Assembly (NCBI GenBank): GCA_964462515.1
Contig: CAYWXK010000002.1
Coordinates: 124,001-188,000 of the forward strand
Direction: 5' to 3'
Length of the DNA stretch: 64,000 bases
Origin: CAYWXK01 sp964462515
GTDB lineage: Bacteria; Planctomycetota; Phycisphaerae; Sedimentisphaerales; Anaerobacaceae
The notes beneath the pieces are model-generated. The model worked only from the letters and a program-made list of their open reading frames with translations, was not told the origin of the DNA and searched no databases. Both the position numbers and the translations under genes were made by a program. Positions 57,037-64,000 of this stretch are shown piece by piece; position 1 is the stretch's first letter, and every line of letters begins with the position of its first letter.

Positions 57037-59190
57037 TTAGTCTTTGGGTGTCTCCTGTGTATCTCCCTGTTCTTCTGACTGTAAGTTTGTCTTTTCCTGA
57101 TGCTCTTCAGTTCCCAAAAACATGCTTAGTTTCATAAATGCGACCTTGCCATTTTCCAGCAGCTCGTCTCCAAATCTCTTTGCTATCTCGTTACGCAGAC
57201 GATTGAGCTCCTTATCGGTTAGTACGCAGAACACAACCTGGTCCCAGCCAGCTTCGAGGTCGCGGATAAGATTGTTCATTTCTTTTTCCATATCCTCTAA
57301 AGCAATCTCAAGGGCCACTTTCTTTTCATCCCATTCAATACCCACATCAACGCTTTTGCTATTGAGCCAGTATTCGATTCTGGCCGGATGACCCTTTGTC
57401 TGTATAGCCCAGCTAAAGGCATTGTGCTGCCAGAACTTGTGCTCGATGCTGCCGTGCCCGGTCGGCTCGGCGTATTTAATCTGCAGTTTGTCAAGCATCC
57501 GAAGGGTATGAGGCAGAAGCTCGATTGTAGAGACAGGGCCGCCTTTTTGCCCGGTTGTGATCCTGTGGACGCGAATCAGGCCAGGGCCGGTATCAATAAG
57601 CTTCTGCCGGATAAGATGTGCCTTGTATTCGGATAAAGAATCGATACTGTCGATCTCGCCGAGTGGCAGAAAGGGATGCTGCGCCAGAAACTCCAAATAG
57701 TCAAGCTCGGCCTTTGTCAGGTTGTAGTGTGTGAATAAAGCATCCTGTTGTTCTGCCGTTAGTCCTTGCGGGAATAATAAAGGCTGGTCAGGTTCTGGCT
57801 CCGGTTCCAACAGGGAGTCGAGCACATGCTGGCTTTCTTCCAGGCGCCTGGCTACCTCTTCATCCGTTGCTACCGGCAGAATGATTTCTCCTACGTGCCC
57901 GAGGAAAGCCCTGGGGCAGTTCTTGGTTTTGCAGACCACCTGCCTTTCGGGCATTTCCATCATATAATCAGCCTGCTCGGAATCGAGGCAGAGGTGCTGG
58001 GCCAGGACCTGCATCGAATAGCCGTCAGCTGGCCGAAATGCCATCCAGAAGCAACTGATATTTGAGAGTATCGGGCGGGGAACTGTATAGACGCTTTGAG
58101 TCCCCAGTATAAGGGAGACTCCTCTTTTTCTGAAGACGCGGGCTGCATCCACCAAAAACGGCTCCTGGATGTCAGCTCGCTGTAGCCGTTGGATATTGCA
58201 GAAGTCAGCGAACTCGTCAACTATCAAAACCAGTTTCAATTGGGGGCTGTATGACACCGGCATGGATTCCTTCAGCCATAACGTGATGTCACCAATAATC
58301 ATCGATTTATGGTCAGAGGAAAGCCCTCCTAACATCCATACCACTGACCTTTTTGTCAAAGCAGCCAGGTCGTGGCTGCGGTGGGTATCGTAAACCATTG
58401 ACAAATACTGCAGCGCATCCTGGTAGCGGTTGACGATAGATTCCTGGCCCAAGTAATTACGTGTGCCAGGCTTGAATTTTTTAGAGGCAATATGCTCAAG
58501 CAGCTGCCGTTCATTGAAACGGCCTTGCTTGTTATATAACTCGAAGCAGCTGGTTCGCACCATGTGCATGGTAAAGTCACGAAAATACCGGGATTCTCTA
58601 TCCTGAGCGACTACTTTCGTTATGTATCTTAAGTGGTCTGGCACACCCGGTGGAAAGTACCGGTTAAACCTGAGCATGCGTGGCACATCAATAAGCAGGA
58701 CATCATCACAGCCTGAAGCTCCAGGTGCAGCCATAAAGGGAGGAAACTGCCCTTCACTGTCGAAAAACCATATGCTGGTCTGTCTCTCTCCTGTCTCAGG
58801 ATTAATGCCATTCCGATGAATCTGCTGGCCAAGCTCGGTAAGCTTGGTAGTCTTGCCTGCCCCACTCGGCCCCACAATTATCCCGTGCTCAGGTGCAATG
58901 TCCTTGCTGACCTTTGCAGGATGCTCGGGGCCCAGGCCAGTGACTACTCGTGCAAGCTCGTAATCTCCATGACTAATCTCCTCCCTGGAAGGGGCCGGAA
59001 GAAATGAATGGTCTTCTTTTACTCTTTGCTGAATCTTCACACTTAAGAATTTCTGCAGCCGTTGGCGATTTTCAACATCCTGTAAGAACAGCACCGAGCT
59101 TATGGCATTTTTAACCCAGGGTGTATCCTTTTCGCCAGCTTTGGCTGCAAGCTCTTTGAAGTATTTTTTATCTTGATAATCACCGTACAT
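57037..59190 (-). CDS. HerA/VirB4/TraG-like ATPase with an extra C-terminal domain
   Basis: The protein has 717 residues. Walker A is VGPSGAGKTT (~106-115) and Walker B LVLIVDEFADF (~319-330), followed by a GTQS sensor (~355). The NTPase part matches DUF87/HerA-VirB4 family motors. Residues ~430-540 are a helix-rich region with a winged-helix-like stretch. The last ~150 residues (ARIEYWLNSKSVDVGIEWDEKKVALEIALEDMEKEMNNL...DQVVFCVLTD) have a D-then-E-x-A pattern that could be a degenerate PD-(D/E)XK fold, as in replication-relaxation-like proteins. No relaxase is fused. It heads the 3' end of a long operon with an E1-like gene. Confidence 0.75.
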   Translation of the reverse strand: MYGDYQDKKYFKELAAKAGEKDTPWVKNAISSVLFLQDVENRQRLQKFLSVKIQQRVKEDHSFLPAPSREEISHGDYELARVVTGLGPEHPAKVSKDIAPEHGIIVGPSGAGKTTKLTELGQQIHRNGINPETGERQTSIWFFDSEGQFPPFMAAPGASGCDDVLLIDVPRMLRFNRYFPPGVPDHLRYITKVVAQDRESRYFRDFTMHMVRTSCFELYNKQGRFNERQLLEHIASKKFKPGTRNYLGQESIVNRYQDALQYLSMVYDTHRSHDLAALTKRSVVWMLGGLSSDHKSMIIGDITLWLKESMPVSYSPQLKLVLIVDEFADFCNIQRLQRADIQEPFLVDAARVFRKRGVSLILGTQSVYTVPRPILSNISCFWMAFRPADGYSMQVLAQHLCLDSEQADYMMEMPERQVVCKTKNCPRAFLGHVGEIILPVATDEEVARRLEESQHVLDSLLEPEPEPDQPLLFPQGLTAEQQDALFTHYNLTKAELDYLEFLAQHPFLPLGEIDSIDSLSEYKAHLIRQKLIDTGPGLIRVHRITTGQKGGPVSTIELLPHTLRMLDKLQIKYAEPTGHGSIEHKFWQHNAFSWAIQTKGHPARIEYWLNSKSVDVGIEWDEKKVALEIALEDMEKEMNNLIRDLEAGWDQVVFCVLTDKELNRLRNEIAKRFGDELLENGKVAFMKLSMFLGTEEHQEKTNLQSEEQGDTQETPKD

Positions 59191-59485
59191 CTGTATCTCT
59201 CGGTTCCCTATATGGGAATAACTGGCGAATGGCGATGCTTACCGGTTTGGCAGCAACGAGAGCGCCAATTGTGGCAAAAAGTGGTTTGACCATATCTTGG
59301 GGACAACCAAAGAATTCAAAGGTCTCAAAGCTCACATTAAATCTGATCAGGAAATTTGCCATCCACCAGCCAGCAAGTGCGCCAGCCAAAAGCGAAACAA
59401 GCACATGCCAATGCGGTATCAGAAAAGCAAGGTGATGACGAAGTATGATGCCAAGCGTAATAATGATTATTATTTTCAGGAACAT
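59180..59485 (-). CDS. Small membrane protein coupled to the ATPase gene
   Basis: The ATG at 59485 follows AAAGG and gives ~101 residues; the longer frame to 59599 overlaps the previous gene and is rejected. Two to three hydrophobic segments lie in the first 80 residues (FLKIIIIITLGIILRHHLAFLI, VLVSLLAGALAGWWMANFLI). The end overlaps the ATPase start by 11 bases, so their synthesis is coupled. It may anchor the ATPase at the membrane. Confidence 0.65.
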   Translation of the reverse strand: MFLKIIIIITLGIILRHHLAFLIPHWHVLVSLLAGALAGWWMANFLIRFNVSFETFEFFGCPQDMVKPLFATIGALVAAKPVSIAIRQLFPYREPRDTDVR

Positions 59486-59496
59486 CAGTATGCCTT

Positions 59497-60027
59497 TCAA
59501 AACATAAGAAGATAATAAAGAGCAGCGGCAATGATGAGCCACTTGATAACATGCTTGAGGAGCCTGATACGTAAAGTTGTTCTTATGCATGCCCTGCATA
59601 CAACCCTCATTTCACCATCTAGCCAGCGCTGGTCACGGCACTGCCAGCAGCAGATAGAATTGCACACATAGCAAAAGTTGTCTGGGTCTTTGGCACACTC
59701 ACTGCAAAGAATCAGCGGTTCCTTGTTCAGCCTTGTGCAACTGACACAACTGCTGCCAAGCTCTGCGCCTGTGTGCAAAATGTGCGCACAGCCACTGCCG
59801 CTTTTTAGTCTGATTTCAGTTGTTTCCTTTAGGCCATGTTCCGCCGATGTTGTTTCAACTTTGTTTACCAGCGGCTCATCGGTTTTGCCCATGAACTGGC
59901 CATCAAGAAAGATGAGCGTTCTTGTCTCCATGGCCTCATTAGATGAGCCTTCATCATGGTCGTCTTTTTTGTCCTCAGCAGTTTGGCTATCAATTATATT
60001 GCCATCGGCCTCAAGTTCCTTTGCCAT
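59497..60027 (-). CDS. Multi-knuckle zinc-finger protein with C-terminal membrane anchor
   Basis: The protein has 176 residues with AGGAG upstream. The first ~85 residues are acidic and likely disordered. Residues ~92-150 hold five CxxC knuckles (CVSC, CSEC, CYVC, CWQC, CRAC), a pattern like a treble-clef or RING/FYVE-type zinc module. A single hydrophobic helix at the C terminus (KHVIKWLIIAAALYYLLMF) would tether it to the membrane with the zinc domain in the cytoplasm. It lies 16 bases downstream of the 264-residue gene. Function is unknown. Confidence 0.65.
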   Translation of the reverse strand: MAKELEADGNIIDSQTAEDKKDDHDEGSSNEAMETRTLIFLDGQFMGKTDEPLVNKVETTSAEHGLKETTEIRLKSGSGCAHILHTGAELGSSCVSCTRLNKEPLILCSECAKDPDNFCYVCNSICCWQCRDQRWLDGEMRVVCRACIRTTLRIRLLKHVIKWLIIAAALYYLLMF

Positions 60028-60043
60028 GTTCTTACTCCTGCCG

Positions 60044-60838
60044 TTATGGTCCTGTCTGGCCTGTCACATCAGTATCGATTTGAAAGCCTGCCGGGTCGGG
60101 AATACCTGTGACATCTAAAGGATCTAAGGATGGTAACAGTGGAGGCTCGGTCACATCTAACGAGGGCGCAGTTACGACCCGCTCATCTACGCTTAGCGGT
60201 ATCTCAAAGGTGTTGTCTGGGTCATCAGACTTCATATCAACTTGGATAAAATCCACACTGGCAGGAAAATTGCCTCGAACCGGGTGAAGTGTGTTTATCT
60301 CATATCCGCTGTCAGCCCGCAGATTGGATGGGGAATCTTCACCTATTGCATTTGTTAAGTCAGGCTCGGCTGAAGATGCTTCCATCTCTTCCAGATTAGA
60401 ACCTGTATCAAGGGTTATGTCATTGCCATCTGCTTCGCTATCTGTATCGAGCTGTGAGTTCTCTTGCTTGTGTCCGACAACCTGCTCTGAGCTGGGTATC
60501 ATGTCGCCTTCGGGATAGCCGGAAAGCGGCGTACCAGGCGGTGGTAAAAGAAGTTGAACAAGGGAGGGTCTGACACCTTTGCTGAGTTTTGGCCGTCGGA
60601 GGATTAACCTGGTTCTTCGGGTTGGGCAGATGAAAGGAATTTGTCCCCTCCGAGGGGAAGACAGTGCTTTACCACGTCCTTTGCATAGAGGGCAGAGTTT
60701 CTGTTCTGAGGCAGAGCCGAAGATGTCGATTTCATTAGAGCCACGGCGGATTTTTCCCGTGGCTCCACACAGTGGACAGACCTGTAATTCTGTGTTTCTG
60801 TTATTGCCTTTCGTGTATTCTTGACTTTGCTCGGACAT
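60044..60838 (-). CDS. Protein with DnaJ-like CxxCxGxG zinc motif and long acidic region
   Basis: The protein has 264 residues with AGGAG upstream. Near residues 18-50 it has CPLCGATGKI...CPLCKGRGKAL, two CxxCxGxG repeats as in the DnaJ zinc domain. The rest is acidic and probably disordered, with Pro and Asp runs (SSEQVVGHKQENSQLDTD, DPDNTFEIPLSVDE). No J domain is present. It could be an adaptor or substrate-recruiting protein of the element operon. Confidence 0.6.
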   Translation of the reverse strand: MSEQSQEYTKGNNRNTELQVCPLCGATGKIRRGSNEIDIFGSASEQKLCPLCKGRGKALSSPRRGQIPFICPTRRTRLILRRPKLSKGVRPSLVQLLLPPPGTPLSGYPEGDMIPSSEQVVGHKQENSQLDTDSEADGNDITLDTGSNLEEMEASSAEPDLTNAIGEDSPSNLRADSGYEINTLHPVRGNFPASVDFIQVDMKSDDPDNTFEIPLSVDERVVTAPSLDVTEPPLLPSLDPLDVTGIPDPAGFQIDTDVTGQTGP

Positions 60839-60896
60839 CGCTACACTCCTGAATCTTTAAAAAGCCGGGGGAGGCCGCGGTCCTCCCCCACTACAA

Positions 60897-61163
60897 TTAG
60901 TCAAAGACCTTTCTGAGTTGGCTCGGCTCAACCCTCTCGGAACTTGCAGCCTTTTGGCCCGGAGGGTCGGCCGGTTGTAGAGAACTCGGCCTGGCCACAA
61001 CCATGGCATTCACCTGCTGTTTTAAAGATGCCAGCTCGGCAAAGAGCATCTGCAGAATTGGCGTGGCAGGCCTTGAGTCCTCGCCAAGGCCAGGAGAGAC
61101 CTTTGACAAACCTGGTCCGTCTCTGCGACGGACCGCCACCAAGGCAGTGCTTCCACTTAACAT
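60897..61163 (-). CDS. Hypothetical 88-residue protein
   Basis: A perfect ribosome binding site (AAGGAGTTAAACTATG) shows it is a real gene. The sequence has a hydrophilic N terminus, one helix (ILQMLFAELASLKQQVNAMVV) and a disordered, Pro/Ser-rich end. There is no di-glycine terminus, so it is not an obvious ubiquitin-like modifier. It lies 3 bases from the E1-like gene. Confidence 0.6.
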   Translation of the reverse strand: MLSGSTALVAVRRRDGPGLSKVSPGLGEDSRPATPILQMLFAELASLKQQVNAMVVARPSSLQPADPPGQKAASSERVEPSQLRKVFD

Positions 61164-61166
61164 AGT

Positions 61167-62117
61167 TTAACTCCTTAAAAGAAGGTTATTGGGAGCAGCT
61201 GAACATATAGGGCACCCAGGGCGTTTCTCAGCCCTCTGGAGCACCAGCCCCGGACCATCCGGGCTCAGCTGCTCCCGTCTGTTAGCGAAATAGAAAATAT
61301 TTTTACTCATGTCCCAGCGATCAACCTGCTGCCCCGTTACCTTAGAGTACATAAGCTCCAGAGCAATGGTCGCAGCGTAGTTGGCAACAAGCCTTATATC
61401 TCCGCCCAAACCTGGCTCGCCGTGGAGGGTTTGGATGTCACTTGGTGAGGTTATATCCAGGCTGCAGCGCAGACATGCAGAAGCGTAAGGCACGGTAAGT
61501 ATGATATGCCCACTTGCAGCGGCAGAATGAAGTGCGACATACAGTACCTCCGTAAGCGAGTAAAAAAGGTTGTTGACCTTTAGCATAGCTGCGGCATCAT
61601 CAATAGCGTTCACTACAATCGCCACTTTTCTGGCGAGCACACACAAAAAGCCATCGGGCATATCCATGACATTGTAGGGATAGGGATGGACGCAGCTGTT
61701 AGGATGATCATGTTCGATTCTGGCTTTGGCCGCATAAACTTTCTTCTGGTGAACCTGACCTGCTTGGTATATGGTCCTGCCGCCTTGGGTATGCTTATGC
61801 TCGACAACGTCAAAATCGACCAAATGGACAGTTACGTGGGCCGCTGCTGCTAAAAAGTAGGCTACATAAGAACCTACTGCACCAGCACCTATGATTAGGA
61901 CTTCGCTGCCATCGATGACTCTCATATCCAGATATTTTCTACCTGAGTTGCTCGAAGTCGACTGTGACTGCCTTTGCTGAGGATGTATTGAATAAACCGA
62001 AATGGGCTGTATCACTTGTGACTCGTTTACAGTGTCAGGTAAGAATTCCTCCACCGGGTCAGGCCTATATGGCAGCACCTTACCACCTGGAAGTTTGATT
62101 CTTTTTTGCTTTGCCAT
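61167..62117 (-). CDS. ThiF/MoeB-type E1-like adenylyltransferase
   Basis: The start at 62117 follows AAGGTG; the frame is open to 62159. The protein has 316 residues. The Rossmann ATP site is VLIIGAGAVGSYVAYFL (GxGxxG at 77-83), then VDFDVVE (Asp101/103), GGRTIY (Arg114), QKKVYAAKARI (Lys126) and NAIDD (Asp173/174), matching the catalytic residues of E1/ThiF enzymes. Zinc cysteines are CLRC (215/218) and CPIC (302/305). The N-terminal ~65 residues are an extra extension. It should adenylate the C terminus of a small protein; no such partner is recognised next to it. Confidence 0.82.
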   Translation of the reverse strand: MAKQKRIKLPGGKVLPYRPDPVEEFLPDTVNESQVIQPISVYSIHPQQRQSQSTSSNSGRKYLDMRVIDGSEVLIIGAGAVGSYVAYFLAAAAHVTVHLVDFDVVEHKHTQGGRTIYQAGQVHQKKVYAAKARIEHDHPNSCVHPYPYNVMDMPDGFLCVLARKVAIVVNAIDDAAAMLKVNNLFYSLTEVLYVALHSAAASGHIILTVPYASACLRCSLDITSPSDIQTLHGEPGLGGDIRLVANYAATIALELMYSKVTGQQVDRWDMSKNIFYFANRREQLSPDGPGLVLQRAEKRPGCPICSAAPNNLLLRS

Positions 62118-62119
62118 TT

Positions 62120-64000
62120 TCACCTTTTTCCGATATTTACCCGCAGGCGGCGAGCCCACGGAATCAATAGCTCCAGTTGTTTGTCCAGGTCAGAAAATGC
62201 CGTATCATCTACGAAATCGAGGCAGGGATCACTATTAGGAAGTGCTACTGTTCTGCGTTCACGCAGTTCTTTTATCTTCTGTGCGATGGCATTATCATCT
62301 ACGACAACACAGTGTCCAAAAGTCGATTCAATGCGCACGATGTATGGCCAGTAGTGCTGAAGGGTGTTCATAGCGGCATTAACTTCTTTACCAAGGCAAA
62401 TATGCTCGCTATCAGAAAAATGAAGGTTAAAACCATTAGCCTCATCATAAAGTAGCTGTCCTGTAACAATTGCCTTGGCCAATACCATTTGCAACTGTCG
62501 GTCGCTGGGGTTGGGAGGCACCATCATAGCTATAACTCTGTTGATGGCCCGGGTGCTGAGCTTTTCCCAGTTTTCTGGCTCGTTTAAGCCACACCTGGCG
62601 ACTATAGGGGTAAGTGATATACCACCTCGAAGCTGAACAATGGATATGGCATCATGGTTATTATCAACAACGACTTTCCAATTACCGGGCTTGGTGTCTG
62701 CACGTTCAATTAGTTTTTTTATCGGGTCGATGTAGCAAGCATCCGGCACCGTGACGAATTTCAGCCACACAATGGTTTTGCCAATTTCGCCGACGGTAAG
62801 GACACGGCCCTCCGATTGAAAAACCAACTGCTGGAAAAATTGAAGCTGCATACGCTCACCGGGGTATAGCTTCAAAAATTCAGCGACAACGTCGGTCTGT
62901 TTGATTTGCGGTTCAAAAACGGCCTGGCAGATTTCCTTAAGTGTATTTTCAATCTCGTCCGGTGCTTTTCCTAACAAAATTGCTGCCGAGCCGTGCTTCG
63001 ACAAAAACCTGGTAACTAAATTCTTGTTAAGGTTTTCCCTGCCGCCAAGTTCAGCGACCGTGCGGGCAAATGATTCATTCAAAAACTTTTCGCTAACCAG
63101 ATCAAAACCAACGGGAGTATCAAATGTAGTAGGTCTTCTGACCCAGGTTTGAGCCTGCTGCTTGCATGAGGCAAAGACCTGCCGCAGGTTCTGCTCGAGC
63201 ATACCGAGTTCAGCCACTTTACTATCAAGGAAATTTATAAGCCCATCCAGCAAATCTCGAACCACAACTCTGCACGATAGGATTTCCAGTTGGCTTTCCA
63301 AAAAAATACGCCCCGAGGTCTCAAGGCAGGCTGCAATTCTACCAGATAGGAATGGATGATAGAGCCGCCACAACCAGGTGCGTTCGCGAACTGTCTGAAG
63401 TTCTTCGAGGGCATTATTAGCGACATCCTCGTGGTGCTGGGCAAACTGTTGAATTTGGCCAATCTTATCCATCACCACCTGCCGCGATGTCTCAATGGCT
63501 TGCCTGTACCAGGTCAAAATGGACAATACATCAAAGCACCTGGCTCCAGACCCTTCGACACTCATCGGGGCACTCATTTTTTGCTCAATATACTTATTCA
63601 AATGACTGATGGTTTGACCTAAAATCTTTTTTGCTTCTCTAACCATCGCAGTTTCATAGATGTTCGAAAAGTCAGTTGTGCTAATGGCATTAATCGCCTC
63701 AGCTAAGGCGATGGCACGCTTGAAACCCCAGGTGCCTCCGATACGGTCGGCAAAGTTTGCTCTGAGTATCTGGATCACATTTTCACCGCCAAATTCTGCC
63801 GGGTTCATGACCTGGCTGGTCAGGGCATGGTCCTGCGGTGTCTCTACGACACCGTGCATACGTATCAAGGCTAACGCCTCTTTCTTTGCCTCTGCCGGTA
63901 CTTGCTTTGTGGCAAAGAAGCTGGCTAATATGCTTGCTGCTTTATAGGCGTAGTAATTGACTACCTTGCTACTGTCCCATCTTAGGTAGCTGCAAGACAT
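62120..64000 (-). CDS. Large unrecognised protein (may extend past the window edge)
   Basis: The frame begins exactly at the last base with an ATG and may continue further, so it is treated as partial; 626 residues are visible. It has no signal peptide. Sections are helical (ALSQVMNPAEFGGENVIQI-like, VREAKKILGQTISHLNKYIEQK, QQFAQHHEDVANNALEELQ) followed by mixed strands (ISIVQLRGGISLTPIVARCG, RIESTFGHCVVVDD). I do not recognise the family. The late 'VQLRGGISL' region vaguely resembles the C-terminal part of Tubulin_2-like proteins, but the GTPase part is not visible. It is upstream of and directly adjacent to the E1-like gene (2-base gap), so the two are co-expressed. Confidence 0.6.
   Translation of the reverse strand: MSCSYLRWDSSKVVNYYAYKAASILASFFATKQVPAEAKKEALALIRMHGVVETPQDHALTSQVMNPAEFGGENVIQILRANFADRIGGTWGFKRAIALAEAINAISTTDFSNIYETAMVREAKKILGQTISHLNKYIEQKMSAPMSVEGSGARCFDVLSILTWYRQAIETSRQVVMDKIGQIQQFAQHHEDVANNALEELQTVRERTWLWRLYHPFLSGRIAACLETSGRIFLESQLEILSCRVVVRDLLDGLINFLDSKVAELGMLEQNLRQVFASCKQQAQTWVRRPTTFDTPVGFDLVSEKFLNESFARTVAELGGRENLNKNLVTRFLSKHGSAAILLGKAPDEIENTLKEICQAVFEPQIKQTDVVAEFLKLYPGERMQLQFFQQLVFQSEGRVLTVGEIGKTIVWLKFVTVPDACYIDPIKKLIERADTKPGNWKVVVDNNHDAISIVQLRGGISLTPIVARCGLNEPENWEKLSTRAINRVIAMMVPPNPSDRQLQMVLAKAIVTGQLLYDEANGFNLHFSDSEHICLGKEVNAAMNTLQHYWPYIVRIESTFGHCVVVDDNAIAQKIKELRERRTVALPNSDPCLDFVDDTAFSDLDKQLELLIPWARRLRVNIGKR

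Larger units (their letters stand above)
52248..64000. mobile_element. Integrative element at tRNA-Ser (left end; right end beyond window)
   Basis: The region begins at the tRNA-Ser 3' end. It contains a tyrosine integrase and a coupled excisionase-like gene, and all following genes are on the minus strand without a break to the window edge. Cargo genes include ThyX, a B12-dependent ribonucleotide reductase, a HerA/VirB4-like ATPase and an E1-like protein. No relaxase or conjugation set is visible, so mobility beyond excision and integration is not shown. The right att copy was not seen. Confidence 0.75.

Noticed and set aside
60897..61163. 88-residue protein as a ubiquitin-like modifier for the E1-like enzyme
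   Set aside because: It lacks a di-glycine end and a beta-grasp-like strand pattern; mostly disordered.
52299..64000. Complete conjugative element or prophage
   Set aside because: No relaxase, pilus set, capsid, terminase or tail gene is visible in the window; only the integration module and a VirB4/HerA-like ATPase are present.

Overview
The window looks like a chromosomal contig from a Planctomycetota bacterium, most likely a Phycisphaerae/Sedimentisphaerales-type lineage. The evidence is the combination of secreted proteins with dockerin-like C-terminal tails, a PEP-CTERM protein, an H-X9-DG pseudopilin, Tat-exported Gfo/Idh/MocA oxidoreductases, a corrinoid-type MttB homologue and many short dispersed intergenic palindromes. 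There is no rRNA operon, CRISPR array or transposase. This lineage assignment is inference from gene content.

Layout. 0-9 kb: the tail of an oxidoreductase, two unrecognised genes, a seven-repeat secreted protein, then a cobalamin riboswitch with terminator leading a short secreted-protein operon (DUF4465/PEP-CTERM protein, a second surface protein, a pseudopilin), comF and dcd. 9-18 kb: a chimeric gene-remnant scar, an FG-GAP secreted protein, a LexA-like regulator, a DUF362 ferredoxin-type protein, MntP, a Tat-exported TIM-barrel protein, DUF1805 and a phosphohexomutase. 18-23 kb: a large secreted glycine-rich metallophosphoesterase, then 1.5 kb without protein genes that holds repeats and a candidate structured RNA. 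23-31 kb: a leftward arsenic operon (arsR, ArsP-type permease, arsM, acr3, redox proteins, ccdA) with a perfect palindromic operator. 31-40 kb: rpoN, three Gfo/Idh/MocA proteins, a kelch lipoprotein, a non-pyrrolysine MttB homologue and recR. 40-49 kb: a rightward phosphate regulon (phoB-phoR, DUF2490 barrel, pstS-C-A, two unlike ATPase subunits, phoU). 49-52 kb: a DapA-family protein, tRNA-Met, tRNA-Glu, a TadA with a fused N-terminal domain, and tRNA-Ser.

From the 3' end of tRNA-Ser to the right edge the window appears to be an integrative element. It carries integrase, excisionase-like protein, ThyX, a B12-dependent ribonucleotide reductase, and a tightly packed leftward operon. That operon encodes a HerA/VirB4-like ATPase, a small membrane protein, two cysteine-knuckle proteins, an 88-residue protein, a ThiF/E1-like adenylyltransferase and a large unrecognised protein that reaches the window edge.

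The strongest leads are: (1) the element operon combining an E1-like enzyme, an ATPase and zinc-knuckle proteins; (2) a Pst transporter whose two ATPases carry complementary motif losses, predicting one canonical and one degenerate ATP site; (3) a riboswitch-controlled cell-surface locus that looks like a planctomycetal B12-capture system, in a genome region that also encodes two probable B12-dependent enzymes.
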